A stretch of DNA of 64,000 bases from CAVRIA01 sp963721115 (GTDB lineage Bacteria > Desulfobacterota > Binatia > HRBIN30 > CADEER01), in assembly GCA_963721115.1 (NCBI GenBank), contig CAVRIA010000006.1, positions 62,001 through 126,000 of the forward strand. The letters run 5' to 3'. A program made the translations under genes and the position numbers. Shown here in pieces: positions 32,470-40,873 of the stretch (the first letter of the stretch is position 1; each line of letters begins with the position of its first letter). The notes beneath the pieces are model-generated. The model was not told the origin of the DNA. It ran no database searches and worked only from the letters and a program-made list of their open reading frames with translations.

Positions 32470-33786
32470 CTAAATCCTGCCGGGGCGGGGTGGGCGCGGC
32501 GGCCGCTCGGGGATGAGTGCCCGTGGCAGCGGCGGCGGTCGATCGATGTGCGGCGGCCGCGCGATGGGCGGCGGCGCGGCTCGGTCGGGACGCGCGGGCC
32601 GCGGCGGTGCGCCGGCGGCGGGAGCGTCCGGCGGCGCGTGCCGCGGGACGTCGATGTCGCGCGAACCCGGCTCCTCCGGTACGCCATGCGGCGGTCCTTC
32701 CATCGCCGATCCCCCGGCGGGGCCGTCGTTCCTCTCGTGCACTCCATCCGGCCGTGCGGCGGGGCGGGGCGGGCGCGCGGGGGCCGGGTCGACCTGCTCG
32801 ACGACGGCGCGGCGATTCCGAATGGCTGCCCGCACGCGAACGGGCGCGTTCCTTCCCAGTCGCGACAGCGCGCCGGCGGCCGTCGAGCTCGGCAGCTCGA
32901 AGAGGAACGGGCCGACCCGCAGGCCTCTGCCCGGGGAGAGGGTCGGGTAGCCTTCGACCTCGATCCGGGCGAGATGGCCGCCGAACGGGACGCGCGGAAT
33001 TGCCTCGACGGAGCTGGCGACCAGCCGGCTGCCGTCCCAGCGGCCGGCGACGCGCACCTCGGCACCGGCCGACAGGCGGATGTCCCCGCCGGCGCCCACC
33101 GGTGTCCCGGCTATCCGCAGCTCGCCCGTCGGCGCGCTCGCCAGTGGCCCTTCCAGGCGGGCGATCGGCGTCTCGCCGCGCGTCACGCGAGAGGCGACGA
33201 CGATGCCGTCGGCGGCGCGCATGCCGCTGACCTGCACGAAGGTGCCGGGCGGGAAGTCGGCCGCCGCCGCTTGCCCGCCGCCGCCCGTCGCCGCCGACAC
33301 CCGCACGGTCTGGCCCATGACCTCGAGCTCGCCGCGCTCGGCGTCGATGCGACTCACCGGGCCGGCCACGACGTGGTGCACGGCGATGCTCCGGGCCGTG
33401 AGCTCCGAGCCGGACGTGCCGGCGACGACCTCCACGACCTGACCGACCGCGAGCTGTGCTGCGGTCGCCGGTTCTCCGTCGATGCGCACGCTGGTGGCGT
33501 CGTCGTAGTGGATCTCGACCTCGCCGACGCAGATGCTGGCGAAGCCGGTGATCGTTCCGATGATGCCCGTGTCCGCGGCCGCGGAGATGCCGGTACCGCC
33601 GATGCCGCCGTCGTCCTCGACCGGCGCCGCCGGCCGCAGCCCCGTTCCCCCGATGCCGCCCTCGTCGGGGCGCGGCTGGCCGCCACCGGCGCAACGGCCG
33701 GGCGACGCGCCCCAGGCTGTCGCCGCGCAGCAGAGCAGCAGCAGGAGAGTGACGGCGAGCGAGGTGAGGCGGTTACGACCGATCAT
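32470..33786 (-). CDS. Secreted DUF5666-type protein with GGIGGTG motifs
   Basis: A 438-residue protein with a signal peptide (about residues 1-26). It has two GGIGGTG motifs, then several repeated small beta domains of the DUF5666 type (for example VEIHYDDATSVRIDGEPA, GQVVEVVA, GPVSRIDAERGELEVMGQTV). The C-terminal 130 residues are Pro/Arg-rich and disordered. Function unknown. Its start overlaps the 3' end of the DUF6502 gene by 14 bp, so the two are translationally coupled, an arrangement I have seen recur in other proteobacteria. It ends next to an inverted array. Confidence 0.72.
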   Translation of the reverse strand: MIGRNRLTSLAVTLLLLLCCAATAWGASPGRCAGGGQPRPDEGGIGGTGLRPAAPVEDDGGIGGTGISAAADTGIIGTITGFASICVGEVEIHYDDATSVRIDGEPATAAQLAVGQVVEVVAGTSGSELTARSIAVHHVVAGPVSRIDAERGELEVMGQTVRVSAATGGGGQAAAADFPPGTFVQVSGMRAADGIVVASRVTRGETPIARLEGPLASAPTGELRIAGTPVGAGGDIRLSAGAEVRVAGRWDGSRLVASSVEAIPRVPFGGHLARIEVEGYPTLSPGRGLRVGPFLFELPSSTAAGALSRLGRNAPVRVRAAIRNRRAVVEQVDPAPARPPRPAARPDGVHERNDGPAGGSAMEGPPHGVPEEPGSRDIDVPRHAPPDAPAAGAPPRPARPDRAAPPPIARPPHIDRPPPLPRALIPERPPRPPRPGRI

Positions 33787-34648
33787 CGTCGCCTTCCTCG
33801 CCGCTGCCTGGCGCCTCGTCTTCCTCGAAGAGGTAGAGGCCGAAGTTGAAGCGGTTGGACGAACCCGGCTTGCCGGAGTCGCGCCGTTGGCGGCGCAGCG
33901 CCAGAGTATTCAGCTCTCGCAGCAGCTGCATGCCACGTCGGCGCGCCACCTCGGCGAGCTCGGCCACCGACTCGTCGCTGAGGTTGTTGTAGCTCACGCT
34001 GCGCTCCAGGAAGGGGCGCGGCTCGCCCAGCACGTTGTGTACGGCCGCCGCCAGGTGGTCGTGCAGGTTGCGTCCGAAGTAGTAGTGCATCTCCTCCGAC
34101 CCCTGGCGCGGGATGAAGGCCTGCACGTCGAGGTGAACGCGATCCTGCTCGTCGACGCGCGCAATCCCGAGGCGCAGCCACTCGTCGAGGACCACACGCG
34201 GGCGGATGTCGGTGTTCAGCGATCGCACCAGGGACTCGAACGACTCGGAGCCGCTCGACGACGCGAGGCGCGGCAGCGGTCGCGGCTGGCCGTTCGCGTC
34301 CAGATACTCGGCCAGGGCCGTCCAGCGGGCGATCAGCTGCGAGCCGAGCGACACGGCGCGGGGCGGCCGGAGCGCCAGACGGCGCTGGTGGCGCAGGCGC
34401 TTGACGTCTTTCCGGTGCACACCCGTCAGCAGGGTGATCCGACTGTCGCTCTGCGGCTTCCCGCTCACCGGGAACTCCCGCACCGCGACGTCGACGTAGA
34501 CGCCGCGCAACAGGTTGGCCGCGACCGGGAAGGTGATCGCGCGGGCGATCAGGAGCCGCGCCAGCGGCCGGAAGAGCCGCCGCAGCGCGCCGGTCAGGCT
34601 CTCCGGCGGTCCCGCGGCCGGGAGATCTTCGCCGTCTGATTGGGCCAC
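33773..34648 (-). CDS. DUF6502-type protein, putative HTH regulator (paralogue)
   Basis: A 291-residue paralogue of the protein at 22494-23351. Shared features are the N-terminal helix FRPLARLLIARAITFP, DSRITLLTGVHRKDVKRLRHQ (helix-turn-helix-like), RVVLDEWLRLG and SVSYNNLSDESVAELAE. No ATG fits, so I chose GTG 34648, which gives the same length as the paralogue; the ribosome site is weak. It is the first gene of a pair with the DUF5666 gene and diverges from a barrel gene at 34774. It probably controls this locus, an inference from the HTH-like segment and position. Confidence 0.65.
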   Translation of the reverse strand: MAQSDGEDLPAAGPPESLTGALRRLFRPLARLLIARAITFPVAANLLRGVYVDVAVREFPVSGKPQSDSRITLLTGVHRKDVKRLRHQRRLALRPPRAVSLGSQLIARWTALAEYLDANGQPRPLPRLASSSGSESFESLVRSLNTDIRPRVVLDEWLRLGIARVDEQDRVHLDVQAFIPRQGSEEMHYYFGRNLHDHLAAAVHNVLGEPRPFLERSVSYNNLSDESVAELAEVARRRGMQLLRELNTLALRRQRRDSGKPGSSNRFNFGLYLFEEDEAPGSGEEGDDDRS

Positions 34649-34773
34649 GTGGGATCTTTTACCACATTTTTTCGAAAAGTGTTCTCCCGCCGCCGCGGAG
34701 ACCCGCTTCGACGGCGACCAGCTTGCATTTCTCAGCCGGTTCTCGTTGCCTTGCAGCAGGACGCTGGTGAGAA

Positions 34774-35622
34774 ATGCAGGCGGGCATGCGGGGCGTGACG
34801 GTGGGTGCGGTGCTGGTGGCGTCGATCCTGCTCGCCTTTGCGGCGGGCGGCGGTCCCGTACGGGCGGCGGATTCCCCCCGTCCTCCCACACCGAGCCCAA
34901 CGCCCTATCGCCGTTTCGAGGTCAGCATCGGCTACCACTACAGCTCAGGCGACTACGGGAGCTCGGCGAGCACCGAGATCGATTACGTCCCGCTCGTCCT
35001 CACTGCAGAGCTCGGGCGCTGGAGGCTGCAGGGGACGATCCCCTACCTGCATATCGACGGCCCGCCGGGAGTCATCAACGGGCCGAACGGCCCGATCCAG
35101 GCGAACGGCACGGCGGACGGATTGGGCGATCTGCTGGTGAGGGTCTCGTACCTGTTGCCGACATCGTACGTTCTGCCGGCCGGGTTCGCCGGCCGATGGT
35201 GGATCCCCTATGTCGACCTCGTCGGCCTGGTGAAGTTTCCCACCGCGAGCCGCGGCAGGGGGCTCGGCACGGGCGAGTTCGACTTCGGCTTCGAAGGCGA
35301 GCTGACCTGGGTGATCGGGCGCCTGACTCCCTTTGCCACCGCCGGGTACCGCTTCCTCGGCAGCCCTCCCGGCACTCACCTGAACGACGTCTTCGACGGC
35401 TCTGCCGGCGCGGCCTACCGCCTTCTGGAGGCGGTGAGTGCCGGACTGCTCTTCGATTACCGGCAGGCATCGTCGGCGACGACCGGGGAGCAGGCGGACC
35501 TGGTTCCGTTCGCCTCGTGGAGGTTCCTGCCCCCTTGGCTGCTGCAGAGCTATGTTTCCGCCGGCCTCGCCTCCGGCAGCCCCGACGTCGGGGTCGGCAT
35601 GCAGCTCGGCTACCAGTGGTGA
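34774..35622 (+). CDS. Outer-membrane beta-barrel protein, transporter-like
   Basis: A 282-residue protein with a signal peptide (about residues 10-32) and a short Pro-rich linker. Many amphipathic strands with aromatic edges follow, ending in YQW, so the last residue is an aromatic as BAM substrates need. Segments such as FEVSIGYHYSSGDYG, GLGDLLVRVSYL and PFATAGYRFLGSPP resemble the MetA/phenol-degradation meta-pathway type of putative channels. Substrate unknown. It is divergent from the DUF6502/DUF5666 pair. Confidence 0.72.
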   Translation: MQAGMRGVTVGAVLVASILLAFAAGGGPVRAADSPRPPTPSPTPYRRFEVSIGYHYSSGDYGSSASTEIDYVPLVLTAELGRWRLQGTIPYLHIDGPPGVINGPNGPIQANGTADGLGDLLVRVSYLLPTSYVLPAGFAGRWWIPYVDLVGLVKFPTASRGRGLGTGEFDFGFEGELTWVIGRLTPFATAGYRFLGSPPGTHLNDVFDGSAGAAYRLLEAVSAGLLFDYRQASSATTGEQADLVPFASWRFLPPWLLQSYVSAGLASGSPDVGVGMQLGYQW

Positions 35623-35630
35623 GAAGCCGG

Positions 35631-36800
35631 CTAGAAGAACACGTGCAGCTCGGCGATCCAGAGGTCCTGATTGTGGCTCGGGTTGGACTCCACGCCGTTG
35701 CTGACCCGGTAGAAGAGACGCGCCTGCAGGAAGCGGCTCAGGAACGGCTCGACGCCGATGCTGAAGCGGTTCTCGCTGTCGTTGGCTCGCTGCGAGAGGT
35801 CGCCGTCGTCGTCGGCGTAGTCGAACGCGACCTTCAGGTTCATCCATTTGAACAGGAGATAGTCGGCCTCGCTGTAGTGGATGAAACGTCCGCGCGTCTT
35901 CCCGCCGGTCGTCTGATCCTTGTCGAAGCGGAAGTCGACCTCGCCGAGGTAGGTCACGGGGCCGAGGTTGAAGCCGGTGAAGAAGCCGAACACCTCCGTC
36001 TGCGTACCCGGCGGCCCGACCCGCGACCCGGATCCGCCGATGAGGGCGTTGCCCAGCAGAGGTACGTCGGTGAACATCGAGTAGAGCGTCCCGGTGACCT
36101 GCACGTCGCGATCGCCCGAGGCGCCCTCCGATACCGCCAGCGCCGCCGATACCGGCCCCGGCTCGTAGCCGATCTCAAAGGCGGGCTGACGCTGATTGAA
36201 GCTGAACCCCGTCGTGACCGAGCCGTTTCGCCCGCCGCGAATGAAGGCGTTGTCGTCCTGCAGCTCCAGCCCGTAGGGGAGGAACATGCGACCGGCTTTG
36301 ACGTAGAAGTCCCAGGGCAGGTAGAGCAGCCCCCACGCTTCGCGCGTGTCGGTCTGCGGGGCGAAGCGCTGGTCGACGTAGAAGGTCAGCACGTCGGGGA
36401 TGAGCCGGACTTCGAGGTAGCCGACGGCCTCGGTGACCGCGAGATTGACCTCGTCCAGGCGACCGCGGAAGGCGGTGTTGTTCTTCACCGTGCCGTCGGC
36501 GCCCCGGTCCTGAAAGATCGCGGTCGTGCTGGCGCGCAGGTCGCTGCCGATCGAGACGTACTGGTTGATCTGTCCGTTGAACGCGTCGACCGGGGAGGTG
36601 AGCGGCTTGAAGAAATTCGGGTAGTGGAGAAAGTCGCGCGCGTGGGTGACGGCGAACTCGGTGCGCTTGCCGCCACCGGTCGTGTTGACGTGACAGGCGC
36701 TGCACTTGTACCCCTCGCGCACCGCCAGGTACGGCTCGGCGACCGCCGAGGCCGCCCACAGCAGCGGTACGAGAAGCGCCAGCAGTTTCGCGGATCTCAT
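35631..36800 (-). CDS. Outer-membrane porin with N-terminal haem-binding motif
   Basis: A 389-residue protein. Signal peptide (about residues 1-21, ending AVAEP), then a single haem motif CSACHVNTTGGG (CXXCH at about 33-37). The remainder is a barrel of about 16 or more strands ending in HVFF, an aromatic C-terminus. Start is ATG 36800; a longer frame upstream has no signal peptide. A c-type haem and a porin in one chain suggest electron transfer at or through the outer membrane. It converges with the barrel gene at 34774, only 8 bp apart. Confidence 0.78.
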   Translation of the reverse strand: MRSAKLLALLVPLLWAASAVAEPYLAVREGYKCSACHVNTTGGGKRTEFAVTHARDFLHYPNFFKPLTSPVDAFNGQINQYVSIGSDLRASTTAIFQDRGADGTVKNNTAFRGRLDEVNLAVTEAVGYLEVRLIPDVLTFYVDQRFAPQTDTREAWGLLYLPWDFYVKAGRMFLPYGLELQDDNAFIRGGRNGSVTTGFSFNQRQPAFEIGYEPGPVSAALAVSEGASGDRDVQVTGTLYSMFTDVPLLGNALIGGSGSRVGPPGTQTEVFGFFTGFNLGPVTYLGEVDFRFDKDQTTGGKTRGRFIHYSEADYLLFKWMNLKVAFDYADDDGDLSQRANDSENRFSIGVEPFLSRFLQARLFYRVSNGVESNPSHNQDLWIAELHVFF

Positions 36801-36984
36801 CGCCACACCCCCTCTCGCCGGTGTTCCTCTCCAGGCCAGAACCCACCCGGTCGCGCAAAGATTCCCCGGCGGCCCCGACGCCGACCCGAAAGTATGCAGA
36901 AGAGGGGTGAAATGTCGAAGATCCCGGCCAAAGCGACGGCGCTCTTGACTCGAAGGCGAGGAAGTCGCTGATAGAAAACGCGCC

Positions 36985-37554
36985 ATGCCCTCGTTTCGTC
37001 ACCGCCTGACGCCCGCCCAGCAACGGAAGTACGATCGCAGCAATGCGATCACCTCCATCCCCCTGCGCGTGTCCGATCGATTGGCGCGCGCCGCCGGGCT
37101 GCTCGAGCTGCGCCTGACGGAGGGAGATCACGCGCGGACCAGCCGGCTGGCGCAGATCGTCTGCGACGAGGTCTGTCTGGCGCTGCGCGTTTCCGCCGTC
37201 GAGGTCGTGGTGAAGGGCGTGCGCCCGATCAAGCGGCAGACCGAGTACCACGGCCTGTACGTGTCCGACAGTCGGACCGAACGCGATACGATCCACGTGT
37301 GGATGTTCACCGCCAAGCGCGGTCAGGTGGTCGCGTTCAAGACCTTTCTTCGTACTCTGCTGCACGAGATCGGTCACCATCTCGACTACACGCTGCTCAA
37401 GCTCGGCGATTCGTTCCACACCGACGGCTTCTTCAAGCGCGAGTCGAGCCTCGTGCATCAGATCCTGCGGGCCCGGGTCAGCCCGGCGGGGCACCGCGCT
37501 GGCACCGCGACGCCAGGGACGCTACGCCTACGGCCGCGCCAGCCGCGTTCCTGA
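36985..37554 (+). CDS. Small zincin-like protein (HExxH)
   Basis: A 189-residue soluble protein. The sole clear motif is LLHEIGHHLDYTLLKLG near residues 127-143, the HExxH zinc-protease helix, followed by SFHTDGFFKRES, where a His or Glu may be the third ligand. The preceding part (VSAVEVVVKGVRP, HVWMFTAKRGQVV) looks like the beta sheet of a minimal metalloprotease. No signal peptide. The basic C-terminal tail may be altered by a frame error. It is 52 bp upstream of the R3H ATPase. Target unknown. Confidence 0.6.
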   Translation: MPSFRHRLTPAQQRKYDRSNAITSIPLRVSDRLARAAGLLELRLTEGDHARTSRLAQIVCDEVCLALRVSAVEVVVKGVRPIKRQTEYHGLYVSDSRTERDTIHVWMFTAKRGQVVAFKTFLRTLLHEIGHHLDYTLLKLGDSFHTDGFFKRESSLVHQILRARVSPAGHRAGTATPGTLRLRPRQPRS

Positions 37555-37606
37555 AGTCGCCGGGCGAGAGTCGCTTTCCGCTCCGCGATTCGGTACTCTT
37601 TTTTTC

Positions 37607-39133
37607 GTGCGGTCGATGGTGGCGGAGCTTCCGGAAACCCGGGTCGAGGTCACCGACAACCTCGACGAGCTGCTCGCGGTACTGCCCCCGCGTATGGGCG
37701 ACGAGCTGCGCCACACGAGCGCCCTGCAGTCGCTGATCGAGGTCGTCTGCGATCTCGGCCGGCCGCCGGAGGCCCGCTTCCCCGACGGAGTGGCTACCGT
37801 CGATGCAGCGGCCGTCACTCGCGAGGAGCTCGACTACGTCGCCGCGCGAGTCGGACGCTTCACGAACGACAACCGGGCCGGCATCGAGCGCACGCTGCAC
37901 CGCATCTCGGCTCTGCGCAACCGGGTCGGAGAGATCGTCGGCCTCACCTGCCGCGTCGGGCGCGCGGTGTACGGCACCGTGGACGTCGTTCGCGAGGTGG
38001 TCGAGTCGGGCAAGAGCTTCCTGCTGGTCGGAAGGCCCGGCGTGGGCAAGACCACCCTGCTGCGCGACGCCGCCCGCGTGCTCGCCGACGAGCTGAACCG
38101 GCGGGTCATGATCGTCGACACCTCCAACGAGATCGCGGGCGACGGCGACATCCCACATCCCGGCATCGGGCGCGCCCGCCGCATGCAGGTTCCCGAGCCG
38201 GCTCTGCAGCACGCCGTGATGATCGAGGCGGTCGAGAACCACATGCCCGAGGTGGTCGTCATCGACGAGATCGGAACGGAGGCGGAAGCGCTCGCCGCTC
38301 GCACGATCGCCGAGCGCGGCGTCCAGCTGATCGCCACCGCCCACGGCAACACGCTCGAAAACCTGGTCGCCAACCCGACGCTCGCCGATCTGGTCGGCGG
38401 CATTCAGGCGGTGACGCTCGGTGACGAGGAGGCGCGCCGGCGCCGCACCCAGAAGACCGTTCTCGAGCGCAAGGCGCCTCCCACCTTCGACGTCGTGATC
38501 GAGATCCGCGATCAAGACCGCTTCGCCGTGCATCACGACGTGGCGGCCGTCGTCGATGCGCTACTGCGACATCGCGCGGTCGAGCCCGAGATCCGGGTGC
38601 GCCGACCGGACGGAGGGGTCGAGATCGAGCGGTCGCCGGAAATCGACGCGCCGCTGGCTCCGGAGCGCGCGGCGGCGCTGCGCATCTTCCCGTACGCCCT
38701 CGGTCACGACCGCGTCGACCGCGCCATTCGCCGCCTTCGCGTCCCGGCCGTGATCGCCGCCGACCCCAACGACGCCGATGTCGTCCTCACGCCGCGCGCG
38801 GTGGCGAGAAAGTACCCGCGCCGGCTGCGCGAGATGCTGACGCGCGACGTGCCGGTTCACGCCGTAGCCTCGAACAGCGCCGGCAAGATCGAGGAAGCGC
38901 TGCGCGATCTCTTCGACCTGGGCCGCTTGCATCCGGAGCAGGAGGCGGCGCTGAAAGAGGCCGAAGAAGCCGTGGTCGAGGTCATCTCGCAGCGCCTCCC
39001 GAGGGAGCTCTCGCCGCAGGGGCCGTACGTCCGCCGACTGCAACACCAACTCGCCGGTGCGTACGGACTCCAATCGCAGAGCGTTGGCCGCGAGCCGGTT
39101 CGCCACGTCGTGATTCGTCCCACGCCCGCATGA
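37607..39133 (+). CDS. R3H domain-containing AAA ATPase (SpoIIIAA/Ycf45-like)
   Basis: A 508-residue protein. The central ATPase has Walker A GRPGVGKTTLL (about residues 142-152) and Walker B VVVIDEIGTEAE (about 220-231), with ATAHGNTLENL after it, as in the stage III sporulation protein AA/Ycf45 family. The C-terminus has an R3H nucleic-acid-binding motif in PYVRRLQHQLA. Such proteins occur in cyanobacteria, chloroplasts and many non-sporulating bacteria; the role is unknown, possibly RNA binding. The start may be a few codons further on; nothing distinguishes them. Confidence 0.82.
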   Translation: MRSMVAELPETRVEVTDNLDELLAVLPPRMGDELRHTSALQSLIEVVCDLGRPPEARFPDGVATVDAAAVTREELDYVAARVGRFTNDNRAGIERTLHRISALRNRVGEIVGLTCRVGRAVYGTVDVVREVVESGKSFLLVGRPGVGKTTLLRDAARVLADELNRRVMIVDTSNEIAGDGDIPHPGIGRARRMQVPEPALQHAVMIEAVENHMPEVVVIDEIGTEAEALAARTIAERGVQLIATAHGNTLENLVANPTLADLVGGIQAVTLGDEEARRRRTQKTVLERKAPPTFDVVIEIRDQDRFAVHHDVAAVVDALLRHRAVEPEIRVRRPDGGVEIERSPEIDAPLAPERAAALRIFPYALGHDRVDRAIRRLRVPAVIAADPNDADVVLTPRAVARKYPRRLREMLTRDVPVHAVASNSAGKIEEALRDLFDLGRLHPEQEAALKEAEEAVVEVISQRLPRELSPQGPYVRRLQHQLAGAYGLQSQSVGREPVRHVVIRPTPA

Positions 39134-39167
39134 TGCAGCGATGAACGTCCTGTGGCGCAGAATTTCC

Positions 39168-39198
39168 TTGACACCGAGACCCGTCTCGGTGCAATTAT
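39168..39198 (+). promoter_or_regulatory. Promoter with palindrome in an over-long spacer (MerR-like geometry), upstream of HU
   Basis: TTGACA (39168-39173) is separated by 19 bp from AATTAT (39193-39198). A perfect 20-bp dyad, CACCGAGAC-CC-GTCTCGGTG (39172-39191), fills the spacer. This is the geometry of MerR-family promoters. The 2-base loop and lack of a T run argue against a terminator for the gene upstream. Confidence 0.55.
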
Positions 39199-39257
39199 AC
39201 CCAAATTTTCCGTCCGGTTGTTGGTGGACCAGTACTTACTGAAAGGTGGGGGCGCAC

Positions 39258-39542
39258 ATGACGAAGTCGCAGTTGGTTGAGAGATTGGCCAAGGTGGGGG
39301 GAGTCACCAAAAAGCAGGCGCAGGTGATCATGGAGGGGCTCGTCACAACCATCGTCGGCTCTGTCAAGAAGGGCGACCCCGTGAAGATTCCCGACCTGGG
39401 AACGTTTCGGAAGGTGCAGAGCAAGGCGCGGATGGGCCGCAATCCACAGACCGGCGAGCCGGTGAAGATCCCCGCCCGCAAGAAGGTCCGCTTCACGGTG
39501 GCGAAGAGCTTCAAAGAGCAGGTCCTGGGCGGAAAGAAGTAG
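39258..39542 (+). CDS. HU-family DNA-binding protein
   Basis: A 94-residue basic protein with all HU features: the helical start MTKSQLVERLAK, the VKIPDLGTFRKV strand and the DNA-binding arm with RMGRNPQTGEPVKIPARKKVRF, including the conserved intercalating Pro (NPQTGE). It compacts and bends DNA. ATG 39258 is preferred over 39246 because of the AAGGTGGGGG site upstream. The promoter has a perfect dyad between its boxes (39172-39191). Confidence 0.93.
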   Translation: MTKSQLVERLAKVGGVTKKQAQVIMEGLVTTIVGSVKKGDPVKIPDLGTFRKVQSKARMGRNPQTGEPVKIPARKKVRFTVAKSFKEQVLGGKK

Positions 39543-39727
39543 GCTGCGTCGCCCTCGCGCGGGAGCCCCGCGGCTCCGGCCCGGCACATCGCCCGACCGT
39601 GCCGCCCGGCCCTCATTGAGGGTGATAAGCCTTCTTGAACCACATCGGAAGAACTTTTCATTTGGTTTAATGGATCGGTCGACTGTAGTGTGGTGGGAAG
39701 TAGCTCAGTTGCGGAGGTGGGGACTGT

Positions 39728-40114
39728 ATGACTGATCGCTCGTTTGGCCTATTCGAGCCCGACGCTTTGCTTCCGGCGCAATTTTATGCCGCCTTTCGCG
39801 GCGGGTCCAGTGTGCGTGGCGAAAAGCGCCTGATGCTCGCCGTGCTCGAGGACGCGCTGGATTGTTTCCAGAAGTACGCGGCGGCACGCGACGGACATGG
39901 GCAGCAGTTGTTCGGAGAAGCCACCACGTGGATCAACTCGGAAGACCGCGGGTGGTTCTTCTCCTACGAGAACATCTGCGAGACCCTGGAGATCAATCCA
40001 GAGTACCTCCGCCGCGGCTTGGAGCAGTGGCGCCGCGGCGTCGTGGCCATTTCGAGAAACTCCGGGCGTCCGATGGAGAAGCCCGATTCTCCTTCGCTGC
40101 GCGCCGCGGGCTGA
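39728..40114 (+). CDS. Small soluble protein of an unnamed family (paralogue of 40874-41170)
   Basis: A 128-residue protein with no signal peptide. The core RLMLAVLEDALDCFQKYA, then WINSEDRGWFFSYENICETLEINPEYLRRGLEQW, lines up with the protein at 40874 (LLMIAVLEQAFADL, then FSLDSICVQFRLSPSAIRGEV). The second half reads as a helix-turn-helix: an FSY/FSL start, an IC helix and a turn with Pro. DNA binding is possible. A GGAGGTGGGGA site precedes the ATG. It lies between HU and coaE; I do not know a function. Confidence 0.6.
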   Translation: MTDRSFGLFEPDALLPAQFYAAFRGGSSVRGEKRLMLAVLEDALDCFQKYAAARDGHGQQLFGEATTWINSEDRGWFFSYENICETLEINPEYLRRGLEQWRRGVVAISRNSGRPMEKPDSPSLRAAG

Positions 40115-40207
40115 TCGGCGCTGCGGGCGCCGATCGGACTGCCGGTTGGCGCCCAAGCGAAGGAACGTCTTCTCCGACTGGCGGACCCGGCAGCCGGACG
40201 TGGAGCC

Positions 40208-40822
40208 GTGAAGACGATCGGCGTGACCGGCGGCATCGGCTCCGGTAAGAGCACCGCTGCACGGATTCTCGGAGAGCTCGGCGCCCACGTCGTCGACGCC
40301 GATCTGGTCGGCCACGAGACATACCGGGCAGGAACGCGCGGCTGGCAGCAGGTGGTCGAGGCCTTCGGTCCGGAGATCGTTTCCCCGGAGGGCGCCATCG
40401 ACCGCAAGCGCCTCGGGGCGATCGTCTTCGCCCATCCGGCGCAGCTGGCGAAGCTCAACTCCATCGTCCATCCGCTCATTCGCGACGCCATTCGAGAACG
40501 CATCGAGTCGAAGCGAAGGGAAGGGTGGCGGGGCCCGATCGTCGTCGAGGCGGCCGTTCTGATCGAGGCCAACTGGGTCTCGTTGATCGATGAGCTCTGG
40601 CTGGTCGTCGCCGACCGCGAGACGGTGGTCGACCGCGTGCGGGCCCAGCGCGGTCTCGACCGGGAGGCCATCGAGGCGCGCCTGTCAGCGCAGCTCACCG
40701 ACGAGGCGCGACGCCGGCACGCCACTGTGGTCATCGACAACAGCGGCTCGCCGGAGGATCTGAGGCGGCGGATCGAGGAGCTCTGGCTGGAACGCCTGGC
40801 CGCCGAAGCCGATCCGGACTGA
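40208..40822 (+). CDS. coaE: Dephospho-CoA kinase
   Basis: A 204-residue P-loop kinase with GGIGSGKST (residues 8-16), the DADLVGHE segment and RRHATVVIDNSGS near the end, all typical of CoaE. It phosphorylates dephospho-CoA, the last step of CoA synthesis. The start is GTG 40208, directly before the MKTIGVTGG N-terminus. Length normal. It is flanked by two paralogous small proteins read in opposite directions. Confidence 0.92.
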   Translation: MKTIGVTGGIGSGKSTAARILGELGAHVVDADLVGHETYRAGTRGWQQVVEAFGPEIVSPEGAIDRKRLGAIVFAHPAQLAKLNSIVHPLIRDAIRERIESKRREGWRGPIVVEAAVLIEANWVSLIDELWLVVADRETVVDRVRAQRGLDREAIEARLSAQLTDEARRRHATVVIDNSGSPEDLRRRIEELWLERLAAEADPD

Positions 40823-40873
40823 AAACGCCGCGCCACCCGACGGCGTCGGGATTCGGGGGCGCGGACGGGGGCC

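Noticed and set aside
39561..39622. Terminator after HU
   Set aside because: Two small hairpins (GGAGCC/GGCTCC and CCCTC/GAGGG) are present, but neither has a T run, so I did not list a terminator.
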